Origin: a bacterium UBA6154
Lineage (GTDB): Bacteria; Actinomycetota; Actinomycetes; S36-B12
Reading direction: 5' to 3'
Length of the DNA: 8,831 nucleotides
NCBI GenBank assembly: GCA_002422375.1
Contig: DIUQ01000005.1
Coordinates: 3,051 to 11,881 of the forward strand
The notes below the pieces were generated by a model. It was not told the DNA's origin and made no database searches. It was given only the letters and a program-made list of their open reading frames with translations. A program made the translations under genes and the position numbers. Each line of letters begins with the position of its first letter. Positions within the stretch are counted from its first letter, which is position 1. Below are positions 1-5,976 of this stretch, one piece after another.

Positions 1-1143
1 CCCGACCCTGCTACTTATTTGGGCTCTGGAAAGGTTCAAGAGTTGGCGGCCATTGTTGCTGTCACAGGTGCCGACACTGTCATTTGTGACGGAGAGCTCA
101 CCCCTGGGCAACTTCGGCAGCTCGAGTCAATTGTCAAGGTGAAAGTCGTAGATCGCACCTGGCTGATTTTGGATATTTTCGCCCAACATGCCCGGAGCAG
201 GGAGGGCAAAGCGCAAGTTTCGCTCGCGCAGATGCAATACCTGCTGCCCCGTTTACGGGGTTGGGGTGAATCCCTCTCGCGCCAGGCTGGTGGTCGCGCC
301 GGTGGTGCGACGGGCGGCGTGGGTACGCGAGGTCCTGGCGAAACAAAGATCGAAACAGACCGACGGCGTATTCGTGCTCAGATGTCTAGGCTTCGCCGGC
401 AACTCAAGGAACTGGAAAAAACTCGCCTTACTCAACGAGGAGCGCGGGAACGTTCGGGGATACCCACTGTGGCACTCGCTGGATATACGAATGCGGGGAA
501 GTCGAGTCTGCTGAACACATTAACCGGGGCAGGTGTTCTGGTGCAAGATGCGTTGTTTGCGACGTTGGACCCCACAGTGCGAAAAGTGCAATTACCGACT
601 GGAGGTGAGTTCACACTCGCCGACACAGTGGGATTTGTTCGGCATCTGCCGCACGACCTCGTAGAAGCCTTTCGTTCCACGCTCACGGAAGTTCAACATG
701 CTGATCTGATCGTGCACGTTGTCGATGCATCGGATGAGGATCCATGGGGGCAGATAGCGGCAGTACATGAAGTACTTTCCGATATCGGTGCTTCCGGTAT
801 CCCCGAGCTCATTGCAGTCAACAAAATTGATATTGCAGATCCAGTCACACTGAGCTCCCTTCGAGCGAGCCTGCCTAGTGCAGTTTTTTTGAGCGCACGC
901 ACTGGCGAAGGTGTCGAGGGGCTACTCGCATCGATCCCTGCGATGTTGCCTCATCGATTACACCCGATAAAGGCGTTTATCCCGTACTCAAGCGGAGACC
1001 TATTGGCCAAGATTCATGAATATGGCGAAAATGTGGTGGTGGATCACGGTGATCAAGGATCGAGCGTGACTGCAGACGTGAGTGAGTCGCTGCTCGCGGA
1101 GATTGAGTCACGTGGGTTTGCACAGATAGAGGGACCTGGGTGA
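1..1143 (+). CDS. hflX: GTPase HflX (5' end missing)
   Basis: HflX is a ribosome-binding GTPase of the TRAFAC class that splits stalled or stressed 70S ribosomes in the cytoplasm. The reading frame is open from base 1 and begins with PDPATYLGSGKVQEL, an internal part of the HflX N-terminal domain. The true start therefore lies upstream, and the TTG at 19 is an internal Leu codon. The HflX signature TRGPGETKIETDRRRIR precedes a short coiled coil. The G domain follows: G1 GYTNAGKSS (from base 481), G2 FATLDPT, G3 DTVGF followed by RHLPHDLVEAF, G4 NKID (820-831) and G5 SARTGEG. A short C-terminal domain ends at TGA 1141-1143. The stop overlaps the start of the helicase gene (GTGA), so the two are probably translationally coupled. 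About 380 codons are present, so perhaps the first quarter is missing. Family assignment is very secure. Confidence 0.97.
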   Translation, partial: PDPATYLGSGKVQELAAIVAVTGADTVICDGELTPGQLRQLESIVKVKVVDRTWLILDIFAQHARSREGKAQVSLAQMQYLLPRLRGWGESLSRQAGGRAGGATGGVGTRGPGETKIETDRRRIRAQMSRLRRQLKELEKTRLTQRGARERSGIPTVALAGYTNAGKSSLLNTLTGAGVLVQDALFATLDPTVRKVQLPTGGEFTLADTVGFVRHLPHDLVEAFRSTLTEVQHADLIVHVVDASDEDPWGQIAAVHEVLSDIGASGIPELIAVNKIDIADPVTLSSLRASLPSAVFLSARTGEGVEGLLASIPAMLPHRLHPIKAFIPYSSGDLLAKIHEYGENVVVDHGDQGSSVTADVSESLLAEIESRGFAQIEGPG

Positions 1144-3104
1144 ATGCTGCGCAGGAGTCAATTTCTGCTTCAGATCTTTTGGATTCGGTTGTCCGGTTCA
1201 GCGGTGGAGATGTTCGCAGTGGTCAAGTTGAGATGGTTGGGCATGTTGCAGAAGCAATAGCACAGCATGAACATCGCATTATTCAGGCTGGGACCGGCAC
1301 GGGAAAATCGCTGGGATACCTAGTTCCTGCTGCCGCGCATTCACTGAACTCCAAGAAATCGACTATTGTTGTATCCACGGCCACGCTCGCCTTGCAGCGC
1401 CAACTTGTGGAGAAAGACCTTCCGCTTCTGGCTCAATGCGTCTCCGAGGAGTTCGGCAAGGAACTGACTTATGCGGTGCTCAAGGGACGTAATAATTATG
1501 TATGCCTGCAGAAGTTGCATTCTGCGATCCCTGATCCCGATCAGGATGCATTATTTGAGGAATCACCAACTTCGCTCGGTGTGCAAGCGCGACTTGTGCG
1601 GGAATGGGCTGAGTCAACACAGTCGGGGGATAGGGATGAATATCGGGAAGACATTGATGCTCGGGTATGGAGGGGATTCTCTGTCTCACGACGAGAATGT
1701 GTGGGGGAGAGTAAATGTGCTTTTGGCCAGGAATGCTTCACTGCACAAAGAAGGGCACAGGCAGCGCAGGCAAACATAGTTGTTACCAATCACGCACTTC
1801 TGGCTATTGATGTGATTGAAGGTATTCCGGTACTGCCAGAACACGACGTTGTGATCATTGATGAAGGTCACGAAATTGTGGACCGCGCAACCGCGGCTAT
1901 TACCTCTGAACTCACGGTCGCCATGGTGGAACGTGCTGCGCAGGCCGCGCGAAATCTGATTGAGGATCGAACAAGTGATCTCCTGGCGGATGCAATCGAC
2001 TCGCTGGAGAGTGAATTGGTTTTATCCGCACCAGGAAATGTTTCTCCTCGCGTAATCGAGCAGGTGCCACCAGGTCTCTTGTTAGCCCTGACCATGGTGC
2101 GAGACGCACTAGCTGCCGGCATCACGGAAATCGGTGGACTCAAAGTTGATGATCCCGACATCATGGCGCGCAATCACCGGGCTCGCGGGGGGCTAGAAGA
2201 GCTCCATGACGTGGCTGGCGCATTTATCTCGCAGTCGGCTTCGTTGGCTCAGGACTATGTCATCTGGCTAAGTGCCAATGGACGATCTGTGTCGCTACAC
2301 AGCGCGCCGCTGAGCGTAGCAAGGCTGCTGGAGAGTCGGCTCTTTGAAGAGAAGGCGGTTGTTATTACCAGTGCAACACTTGCGGTTGGGGGCTCGTTTG
2401 ATGCCGTGAGTCGGAGCCTAGGAATTGACGGTGATCCACGGGTGACTTCGGTCGATGTTGGGTCACCTTTTAATTATTCAACGCAGGGGATTTTGTATGT
2501 AGCATCTCATTTGAACGCGCCAAGTCGTGAAGGTTTGACCATGGAGGCGCTGGACGAATTAGGTGAGTTGGTAGAAGCTGCCGGCGGTCGCACCTTAATC
2601 CTATGTTCCAGTTGGAATGCCGTCGACAAAGCAGCCGACTACCTTCGGGTTCGCATTGATACGCCACTGTACGTTCAGCGCAAGGGAGAGTCTGCAGGTT
2701 TATTGGTGCAAAAATTTGCAGAGGACGAATCGTCTTCACTCATTGGAACATTGTCACTGTGGCAAGGAGTTGATATTCCCGGGGCATCGTGCAGTCAAGT
2801 CATTATTGACCGAATTCCTTTCCCTCGGCCTGATGACCCTGTTATGTCTGCCCGAGCGCGCGCTGTTGATAACGCTGGGGGTTCAGGTTTCACCACGGTC
2901 ATGGTGGCTCGCGCTGGCTTACTCATGGCTCAAGCGGCGGGACGATTAATTCGGCATCACTCGGATCGCGGTGTTGTGAGCGTGTTGGACTCGCGGCTGG
3001 CGAATGCGCGCTATGGACGAATTATTCGTAACTCAATGCCACCCTTGTGGTACACCACAGATAAGTCCGTCACCGTGGCTGCACTACAGAGACTCAACCC
3101 GTAA
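1140..3104 (+). CDS. DinG/XPD-family ATP-dependent Fe-S DNA helicase
   Basis: This is a 654-residue superfamily 2 helicase of the DinG/YoaA/XPD group. These are cytoplasmic 5'-3' DNA helicases that resolve damaged or structured DNA such as R-loops and replication-fork structures. Walker A is AGTGTGKS (residues 50-57). The Walker B box is DEGH (241-244) in place of the usual DEAH. Four cysteines (C122, C187, C193, C199) lie between motifs I and II, where this family ligates its [4Fe-4S] cluster. Later motifs are ITSATLA, LWQGVDIPG, and QAAGRLIRH (598-606) as motif VI with its arginines. There is no N-terminal exonuclease domain, unlike some Firmicutes DinG proteins. The GTG start at 1140 has GAGGGA at 1129-1134 and overlaps the hflX stop. 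No SOS box was seen upstream, so unlike E. coli dinG this gene shows no local sign of LexA control. It is convergent with lexA, with 12 bases between stops. Family is certain; which paralogue (DinG or YoaA-like) is not. Confidence 0.93.
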   Translation: MNAAQESISASDLLDSVVRFSGGDVRSGQVEMVGHVAEAIAQHEHRIIQAGTGTGKSLGYLVPAAAHSLNSKKSTIVVSTATLALQRQLVEKDLPLLAQCVSEEFGKELTYAVLKGRNNYVCLQKLHSAIPDPDQDALFEESPTSLGVQARLVREWAESTQSGDRDEYREDIDARVWRGFSVSRRECVGESKCAFGQECFTAQRRAQAAQANIVVTNHALLAIDVIEGIPVLPEHDVVIIDEGHEIVDRATAAITSELTVAMVERAAQAARNLIEDRTSDLLADAIDSLESELVLSAPGNVSPRVIEQVPPGLLLALTMVRDALAAGITEIGGLKVDDPDIMARNHRARGGLEELHDVAGAFISQSASLAQDYVIWLSANGRSVSLHSAPLSVARLLESRLFEEKAVVITSATLAVGGSFDAVSRSLGIDGDPRVTSVDVGSPFNYSTQGILYVASHLNAPSREGLTMEALDELGELVEAAGGRTLILCSSWNAVDKAADYLRVRIDTPLYVQRKGESAGLLVQKFAEDESSSLIGTLSLWQGVDIPGASCSQVIIDRIPFPRPDDPVMSARARAVDNAGGSGFTTVMVARAGLLMAQAAGRLIRHHSDRGVVSVLDSRLANARYGRIIRNSMPPLWYTTDKSVTVAALQRLNP

Positions 3105-3116
3105 AGCAAGCTCGTG

Positions 3117-3833
3117 TCAGATTCGGCGTAACACGGTCACGACTTTGCCCAAAATGCGTGCCGTATCGCCAGGAATGGGTGCATAGGCAGGGTTGTGTGG
3201 CATGAGCCACACGTGACCATCACGCTGCTTAAACGTCTTCACGGTGGCTTCATCGTCGAGCAAAGCGGCAACGATGTCACCGTTCTCACACGTTGGCTGC
3301 CTTCGCACCACGACCCAGTCACCGTCGCAGATTGCCGCGTCCACCATAGAGTCACCGACCACTTTCAAGCTAAATAATTCACCTTCGCCGACGAGGTCAC
3401 GGGGTAACGGCAGTGTGTACTCCACCGACTGCTCAGCCAGAATTGGTCCGCCGGCAGCAATGCGTCCGAGTACCGGTACGTGAGCCACCGTTGAAGAATC
3501 AGAATCGGTGTCCAGAGCGTTAGGCTCGTCTGCCGGCAGGCTCCCGTGAGTGGCCAGCACAAGGGCGCGAGGACGGTTGGGATCAATACGCAGATACCCG
3601 GCGCGCTGGAGATTTTTGAGTTGGTGGGCGACTGAGCTCGGGCTCGTGAGGCCGACAGACTCGCCGATCTCCCGAACACTCGGTGGGTAACCCCGCTCCT
3701 CTGTTGTGCGCCGAATCATGTCGAGGATAGCCTGCTGACGATCCGTGAGTGATTCTGATTCGGTCGGATAGAGCTCCGTTACCGGGTGTTTGATCTCCGG
3801 CTCACTCGACGTCTTAGTCACTCTGCTGGCCAT
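3117..3833 (-). CDS. lexA: LexA repressor, SOS regulator
   Basis: LexA represses the SOS regulon and cleaves itself when RecA filaments form on damaged DNA. The 238-residue product has a variable N-terminal tail (1-28), then a winged helix-turn-helix domain (about 29-94) with [28 protein letters not shown] and [16 protein letters not shown]. An acidic linker (about 100-115) follows. The C-terminal S24 peptidase domain has the cleavage bond Ala127-Gly128 within [11 protein letters not shown], catalytic Ser162 in VGDSM and Lys199 in ATVKTF. All residues needed for autoproteolysis are present. The ATG at 3833 has a strong ribosome-binding site, AGGAAAGG (minus strand, bases 3840-3847), six bases upstream. 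Transcription is divergent from the LysM gene. The predicted promoter overlaps an SOS box, implying autorepression. The roughly 100-base leader holds two hairpins, one terminator-like. Confidence 0.98.
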   Translation of the reverse strand: MASRVTKTSSEPEIKHPVTELYPTESESLTDRQQAILDMIRRTTEERGYPPSVREIGESVGLTSPSSVAHQLKNLQRAGYLRIDPNRPRALVLATHGSLPADEPNALDTDSDSSTVAHVPVLGRIAAGGPILAEQSVEYTLPLPRDLVGEGELFSLKVVGDSMVDAAICDGDWVVVRRQPTCENGDIVAALLDDEATVKTFKQRDGHVWLMPHNPAYAPIPGDTARILGKVVTVLRRI

Positions 3834-3872
3834 GATGAGCCTTTCCTGTCCGGGGCGGTCATTCCGTGAAAA

Positions 3873-3891
3873 GGCCCACTGTCAGTGGGCC
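3873..3891 (-). terminator. Terminator-like hairpin in the lexA leader
   Basis: GGCCCACTG and CAGTGGGCC form a perfect 9-base inverted repeat around a single central base. As RNA this gives an 8-bp GC-rich stem with a 3-base loop. Read on the lexA strand it is followed immediately by TTTT (bases 3872-3869), so it looks like a short intrinsic terminator. It sits about 35 bases before the lexA start codon and downstream of the predicted lexA promoter. It could attenuate lexA, stop antisense or upstream transcription, or only stabilise the leader. The U-run is short, so real termination is uncertain. Confidence 0.5.
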
Positions 3892-3892
3892 A

Positions 3893-3918
3893 TGGTGTGC
3901 TGTGTGCATGCCACACCA
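3893..3918 (-). other. Second stem-loop in the lexA leader
   Basis: TGGTGTG (3893-3899) pairs perfectly with CACACCA (3912-3918) across a 12-base loop that contains the palindrome GCATGC. It abuts the terminator-like hairpin with one base between them, so the lexA leader would fold as two tandem hairpins. A function is not evident from the sequence. Confidence 0.4.
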
Positions 3919-3938
3919 GAACCATTCACGCCCTTCGG

Positions 3939-3967
3939 AGGGTAGTCGATCCGGCGACACGAATCAA
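3939..3967 (-). promoter_or_regulatory. Predicted lexA promoter
   Basis: On the minus strand, TTGATT (3967-3962) and TACCCT (3944-3939) are separated by exactly 17 bases, fitting -35 and -10 elements for the housekeeping sigma factor. The -10 is weak (TANNNT only). The -35 overlaps the LexA operator at 3964-3979, so LexA binding would block RNA polymerase. The predicted transcript start near 3932 gives a leader of about 100 bases. Confidence 0.5.
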
Positions 3968-3979
3968 ACACCTGTTCGA
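3964..3979. promoter_or_regulatory. SOS box (LexA operator), lexA side
   Basis: TCAAACACCTGTTCGA matches the actinobacterial and Gram-positive LexA operator TCGAAC-N4-GTTCGA with one mismatch (G to A at position 3). It overlaps the predicted -35 of lexA, so it probably mediates autorepression. Its start is 51 bases from that of the second, perfect operator, close to five helical turns. Confidence 0.8.
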
Positions 3980-4009
3980 AATGTCGCAGGTTTTGACAAT
4001 CTATCTGCC

Positions 4010-4022
4010 TATAATCGAACAA
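4010..4022 (+). promoter_or_regulatory. Predicted -10 region of the LysM gene
   Basis: TATAAT at 4010-4015 is a perfect -10 hexamer and places the transcript start near 4022, about 40 bases before the ATG at 4061. No good -35 is present at the 17-base distance (CAGGTT at 3987-3992). The nearby TTGACA (3993-3998) is only 11 bases away, which is too close. The last base of the -10 and the start site lie within the perfect SOS box. Confidence 0.55.
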
Positions 4023-4030
4023 CTGTTCGA
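4015..4030. promoter_or_regulatory. SOS box (LexA operator), LysM-gene side, perfect palindrome
   Basis: TCGAACAACTGTTCGA is an exact match to TCGAAC-N4-GTTCGA. It covers the end of the -10 and the predicted transcript start of the LysM gene. LexA bound here should shut that gene off until DNA damage. This site and the one at 3964-3979 together explain control of both divergent genes. Confidence 0.92.
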
Positions 4031-4060
4031 GTCTCTACCGTCAAGAAAGGCTTCCCCGCC

Positions 4061-4408
4061 ATGTCGAACTCCCTTTCATACACCGCACCAACGTCTTCGT
4101 TACGCCAGAGCGCTGCACCCGTTCGCCTTACCCCACGCGGGCGGCTCGTCTTGGGGCTCGGTTGTGTCTTTGTGTTGATGGCTGGCTGGTTAACCCTCGG
4201 GAGCGGCACCGCTGATGCCGCTCCCGAGAGCACTGGCTCGGCAACGCATAGCGTTGTCGTGCAGCCAGGGGAGACATTATGGTCACTCGCTGCCAGTGTG
4301 GCTCCACAGTCTGATCCTCGGGAATTTATCCTGCGAGTCCGTGAAATGAATGCCATTGGCACTGACCATGTCTTTCCCGGACAAACACTCATTATCCCGG
4401 CCAACTAG
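4061..4408 (+). CDS. Small LysM membrane protein, likely SOS cell-division inhibitor (DivS/ChiZ/YneA-like)
   Basis: This 115-residue protein has a short cytoplasmic N-terminus ending in basic residues (RLTPRGR), one membrane segment (about residues 29-47), a short linker and a LysM peptidoglycan-binding domain (about 63-113, VVVQPGETLWSLA to VFPGQTLIIP). No catalytic domain is visible. The layout and position, divergent from lexA and near nrdR, match Rv2719c/ChiZ of mycobacteria and DivS of Corynebacterium, which are SOS-induced proteins that delay division. Function is inferred from that synteny and from the SOS box. I chose ATG 4061 because AAGAAAGG (4043-4050) lies ten bases upstream and the predicted transcript starts near 4022. 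The same frame is open back to an ATG at 3866, but that would place both SOS boxes inside the gene. Induction by DNA damage is expected. Confidence 0.85.
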   Translation: MSNSLSYTAPTSSLRQSAAPVRLTPRGRLVLGLGCVFVLMAGWLTLGSGTADAAPESTGSATHSVVVQPGETLWSLAASVAPQSDPREFILRVREMNAIGTDHVFPGQTLIIPAN

Positions 4409-4439
4409 CCTCGGTGACCGTATCGCATAGAGTGAATTC

Positions 4440-5213
4440 ATGTTTCCGGTCTACCAACGCATGGCTACGGCGGGGGCAGTGCTCAGCCTGATTCTTGTGG
4501 CTGCGGGAATGCCGAGCGCCGTCGCGACTAGTAGAGATCTGCAGTGGCGCACCGGCGGCGATCCGCGGGCCTGTTCCGCACCAACGTGGGGCAAAGACAT
4601 GCCCGCCGCGGGTCCGGGCAATGGGCGCAGAGTGGTGGTAATAGGTGATTCGTTGACCCGAGAATCCAGATCCAGCCTAGAGAAATTGCTGCGTACCTCG
4701 GGGTGGAATCCCACCGTTCGGTGTTTTGGGGGCAAGAGACTTGACTGGGCTCAGGCACAAGTGCGTGAGCAGCGGAAGTGGAAGGGGCTTCCCTCGACGG
4801 TCATCATTGCGATCGGAACCAATGACATGCGGTGGATCAGTCGTGACGTCACACTCGCCCGAATAAAGTCATTGCTCCATCAATTGGGGGCAGATCGTCA
4901 GGTGCTCTGGGTGAATACATTCGGAGGTAACGGAGAACAATTCAGCAAATCCAAGCAGCGATGGTTCAATGACACCCTGGCGAGGCTGGCGGCCACTCGG
5001 CCACATCTCACGGTAGTGCCCTGGGATCAGATTGCCCGCAGGGAAAAAATTCGACTTTCTTCTCCCATTCATTACACGAAACCTGGGTACCAACTTCGCA
5101 GCGAAGCCACGGTAAACGCCCTGAATTCCGCCTATGGACGTGTGCCGCCCCCACCAGCAGCCCTGGTTGACGGGGAGCTGACAGCAACACGCCGAATACA
5201 ATCTGCGGCATAA
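4440..5213 (+). CDS. Secreted SGNH/GDSL-family hydrolase
   Basis: This 257-residue protein has a signal peptide (about 1-29, hydrophobic GAVLSLILVAAGM, probable cleavage after AVA at residue 29), so it should act outside the membrane. SGNH blocks are visible: VIGDSL with nucleophile Ser71, a glycine block at CFGGKRLDW, AIGTND with Asn128, and IHYTKPGY with His211. The residue three before the catalytic His, usually Asp (DxxH), is Ser208, so the triad looks like a Ser-His pair or takes its acid elsewhere. SGNH enzymes are esterases, lipases or acyltransferases; related secreted ones act on acyl groups of envelope polymers, but the substrate here cannot be told. The gene starts 31 bases after the LysM gene with no terminator or clear promoter between, so it may share the SOS transcript. 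The ribosome-binding site (AGAGTG) is weak. The C-terminal 25 or so residues look unstructured. Confidence 0.85.
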   Translation: MFPVYQRMATAGAVLSLILVAAGMPSAVATSRDLQWRTGGDPRACSAPTWGKDMPAAGPGNGRRVVVIGDSLTRESRSSLEKLLRTSGWNPTVRCFGGKRLDWAQAQVREQRKWKGLPSTVIIAIGTNDMRWISRDVTLARIKSLLHQLGADRQVLWVNTFGGNGEQFSKSKQRWFNDTLARLAATRPHLTVVPWDQIARREKIRLSSPIHYTKPGYQLRSEATVNALNSAYGRVPPPPAALVDGELTATRRIQSAA

Positions 5214-5215
5214 GG

Positions 5216-5244
5216 TTGCAAGTCCGTGGGGGATGCATTAGATT
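5216..5244 (+). promoter_or_regulatory. Predicted nrdR-nrdJ promoter
   Basis: TTGCAA (5216-5221) and TAGATT (5239-5244) are separated by exactly 17 bases and fit a housekeeping -35/-10 pair. The predicted start near 5251 falls inside the first NrdR-box-like site, a normal place for a repressor. It would give nrdR a leader of about 157 bases. No better pair was found between here and the nrdR start. Confidence 0.5.
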
Positions 5245-5248
5245 CACA

Positions 5249-5264
5249 CCCCTAGATGTAGTAG
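5249..5264. promoter_or_regulatory. NrdR-box-like site 1
   Basis: CCCCTAGATGTAGTAG carries the core CTAgATgTAG of the NrdR consensus acaCwAtATaTwGtgt, with the outer bases less well matched. It overlaps the predicted transcript start, so NrdR could autoregulate nrdR and control nrdJ from here. NrdR boxes usually come in pairs about three helical turns apart; the best partner is at 5281-5296. Confidence 0.55.
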
Positions 5265-5266
5265 TA

Positions 5267-5276
5267 ACACCGGTGT
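5267..5276. other. Perfect 10-bp palindrome between the NrdR-box-like sites
   Basis: ACACCGGTGT is perfectly palindromic and lies between the two NrdR-box-like sites. Its outer halves resemble the ends of the NrdR consensus (aca...tgt), but it lacks the AT-rich centre. It may bind a regulator or be chance. Confidence 0.3.
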
Positions 5277-5279
5277 CAT

Positions 5280-5342
5280 TCGTCCACAGGTAGTGGTAGT
5301 AAGCACACAGGTTGGAAACAAATCATCCACAGGTAGTCCACA
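5280..5342 (+). repeat. Repeated TCCACAGGTAGT elements with three DnaA-box-like 9-mers
   Basis: The 12-mer TCCACAGGTAGT occurs identically at 5283-5294 and 5326-5337, with a related CACAGGTTGG at 5306-5315 and another TCCACAG at 5337-5343. Three same-strand 9-mers resemble DnaA boxes: TCGTCCACA (5280-5288), TCATCCACA (5323-5331) and TAGTCCACA (5334-5342). Each differs by one base from TTGTCCACA or TTATCCACA. The last two are 11 bases apart, about one helical turn. The cluster lies in the predicted nrdR leader. Whether DnaA, NrdR or neither binds is open. Confidence 0.5.
5281..5296. promoter_or_regulatory. NrdR-box-like site 2 (weaker)
   Basis: CGTCCACAGGTAGTGG keeps C, A, A, T and G at the key positions of the NrdR consensus but departs in the centre. 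It starts 32 bases after site 1, about three turns, which is the usual NrdR pair spacing. The same bases can be read as part of a DnaA-box-like repeat, so the assignment is tentative. Confidence 0.35.
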
Positions 5343-5407
5343 GAAGGGCACCCGTAGCGATACGAGTGTTACGGAAGTGGCCCATGTGACGAGTGAGGAG
5401 GTATCAC

Positions 5408-5914
5408 ATGCGTTGTCCGTTCTGCCGTGAAGATGACTCACGCGTGGTGGACTCCCGCACAATCGACGACGGACTGGCCATTCGCCGACGTCGGGAGTGT
5501 GGATCCTGTGGTCGTCGCTTCACAACGGCTGAATTTGCCGCCCTGTCTATCGTGAAAAGATCAGGTGCCACGGAAGCGTTTAATCGGCTCAAAGTGGTTA
5601 ATGGGGTGCGGAAAGCATGCCAAGGCCGCCCGGTCAGTGAGGACGACCTAGCCGTCCTGGCCCAACAGGTGGAGGACAGCCTCCGCGCAAGTGGCAACAG
5701 CGAGATTCCGGCCCAAGAGGTTGGTCTGGCGATCTTGGCTCCGTTGCGTGAGCTAGACGAAGTCGCCTATCTGCGTTTTGCATCCGTGTACCGATCATTT
5801 GACACCCTGGAGGACTTTGAAGCGGAGATTGCGCTGCTTCGAGCCGAAGGCGAACCCACCGGTCATGAACCCGAACCTGTACATACACGTCCCGCACCAC
5901 CGTCCATCGAATAA
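5408..5914 (+). CDS. nrdR: Transcriptional repressor NrdR
   Basis: NrdR senses ATP and dATP through an ATP-cone domain and represses ribonucleotide reductase genes when dATP is high. The 168-residue protein begins MRCPFC and has a zinc ribbon (C3, C6, C31, C34) with [15 protein letters not shown]. An ATP-cone follows (about 46-136), with [16 protein letters not shown] and [17 protein letters not shown]. The C-terminal tail after about residue 150 is Pro/His-rich and makes the protein longer than the 149-154 residues of E. coli or M. tuberculosis NrdR. I chose ATG 5408 because all NrdR proteins start just before the first Cys pair and GAGGAGG lies at 5395-5401. An in-frame GTG at 5393 overlaps that ribosome-binding site and is unlikely. 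nrdJ follows after 62 bases with no terminator, so the two probably form an operon. Confidence 0.97.
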   Translation: MRCPFCREDDSRVVDSRTIDDGLAIRRRRECGSCGRRFTTAEFAALSIVKRSGATEAFNRLKVVNGVRKACQGRPVSEDDLAVLAQQVEDSLRASGNSEIPAQEVGLAILAPLRELDEVAYLRFASVYRSFDTLEDFEAEIALLRAEGEPTGHEPEPVHTRPAPPSIE

Positions 5915-5976
5915 CAAAAGAACGAACACATCAACAAGTGACTTCCCACATACACCCACCACAGAAAGGCACGACC

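Noticed and set aside
3113..3135. CGTGT/ACACG stem between the convergent helicase and lexA genes as a terminator
   Set aside because: Only five base pairs with a 13-base loop, no T-run on either strand, and mostly inside the lexA coding region.
3929..3942. CCCTTCGGAGGG as a stable UUCG hairpin near the lexA start
   Set aside because: Only four pairs form and the UUCG loop is not properly closed. It overlaps the predicted -10 and is probably chance.
3993..4015. TTGACA plus TATAAT as a consensus promoter for the LysM gene
   Set aside because: Both hexamers are perfect, but the spacer is only 11 bases against the needed 16-18, so they cannot act together. The TATAAT alone is kept as the likely -10.
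3866..4060. Upstream in-frame extension of the LysM protein to an ATG at 3866 (65 extra residues)
   Set aside because: It would span both SOS boxes, the predicted promoters and the lexA leader hairpins. The extension looks unlike any LysM-protein N-terminus, and a good ribosome-binding site precedes ATG 4061.
5393..5407. Alternative GTG start of nrdR at 5393
   Set aside because: It overlaps the ribosome-binding site GAGGAGG, and NrdR proteins start immediately before the CPFC motif, as at 5408.
5214..5407. Chromosomal or plasmid replication origin
   Set aside because: DnaA-box-like sites are few and imperfect, there is no AT-rich unwinding stretch, and the neighbours are not dnaA, dnaN or a rep gene.
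5915..5976. Cobalamin riboswitch before nrdJ
   Set aside because: The gap is only 62 bases, far too short for the roughly 200-base fold, and no B12-box motif was seen.
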